Assembly (NCBI RefSeq): GCF_002836715.1
Contig: NZ_PJAT01000065.1
Coordinates: 22,914-86,913 of the forward strand
Origin: Psychrobacter sp. 4Dc
Lineage (GTDB): Bacteria; Pseudomonadota; Gammaproteobacteria; Pseudomonadales; Moraxellaceae
Reading direction: 5' to 3'
DNA: 64,000 bases
Positions within the stretch are counted from its first letter, which is position 1, and every line of letters starts with the position of its first letter. A program made the translations under genes and the position numbers. Below the pieces are notes generated by a model that made no database searches, was not told the DNA's origin, and was given only the letters and a program-made list of their open reading frames with translations. Shown here in pieces: positions 63,998 through 64,000 of the stretch.

Positions 63998-64000
63998 AAT

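Noticed and set aside
1..64000. Prophage, insertion sequences, integrases, tRNA genes
   Set aside because: No transposase, integrase, phage structural gene, terminal repeats or tRNA-like cloverleaf was seen on either strand by eye; a tRNAscan or IS search would settle it.

Overview
The window looks like chromosomal DNA of a gammaproteobacterium of the Moraxellaceae, most likely Psychrobacter. This is inferred from moderate-to-low G+C, the AT-rich intergenic stretches, the gene orders holB-pilZ, rsmG-parA-parB and exbB-exbD-msbA-lpxK-kdsB, and the look of the proteins. Most genes are housekeeping. I found no tRNA, rRNA, CRISPR array, insertion sequence, integrase or phage gene.

Layout. 1-6.6 kb: tail of a RidA-like gene, an ECHDC3-type crotonase, a VOC protein divergent from a LysR regulator, a glycerate kinase with a GntP-type permease, and a small orphan. 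6.6-9.1 kb: rpsF-rpsR-rplI with a well-formed S6:S18-type RNA leader, then a GYF/RDD membrane protein. 9.2-15 kb: phosphoenolpyruvate synthase, its divergent regulatory kinase/phosphorylase, and soluble transhydrogenase. 15-21.4 kb: a five-gene minus-strand run (TolC, YihY/BrkB, HlyD, two ABC-2 permeases) with no ATPase gene. 22-26.6 kb: glycerol kinase preceded by seven copies of an 8-bp repeat, a glycine-zipper protein, an EEP-family phosphohydrolase and a TetR regulator.

26.7-38 kb is the most unusual part. It holds a minus-strand cluster of exported proteins built from DUF11-like beta-sandwich domains: a 693-aa protein with its own terminator, then a 154-aa protein, a 674-aa protein and a ~1769-aa protein that ends in a predicted outer-membrane barrel, followed by a small exported protein. 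Shared N- and C-terminal domains suggest that the members work together at the cell surface. Stem-loops sit in several of the gaps.

38.5-64 kb: aceE-aceF, an OmpW porin, a zinc-ribbon membrane miniprotein followed by a voltage-gated K+ channel, a WYL regulator with a TerD protein, a LonB/AsrA-like protease, then a long plus-strand run: rsmG, parA, parB, exbB/tolQ-like, exbD/tolR-like, msbA, lpxK, kdsB, holB, pilZ. The window ends with a PPK2 polyphosphate kinase and a thiolase that carries a Lys/Ala-rich N-terminal extension.

Starts were moved from the longest open frame where a ribosome-binding site, signal peptide or upstream hairpin argued for it (GntP permease, second ABC permease, EEP protein, the 1769-aa protein, aceE, the miniprotein, parA, msbA, holB, ppk2). 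Family assignments come from reading motifs; no database search was run.
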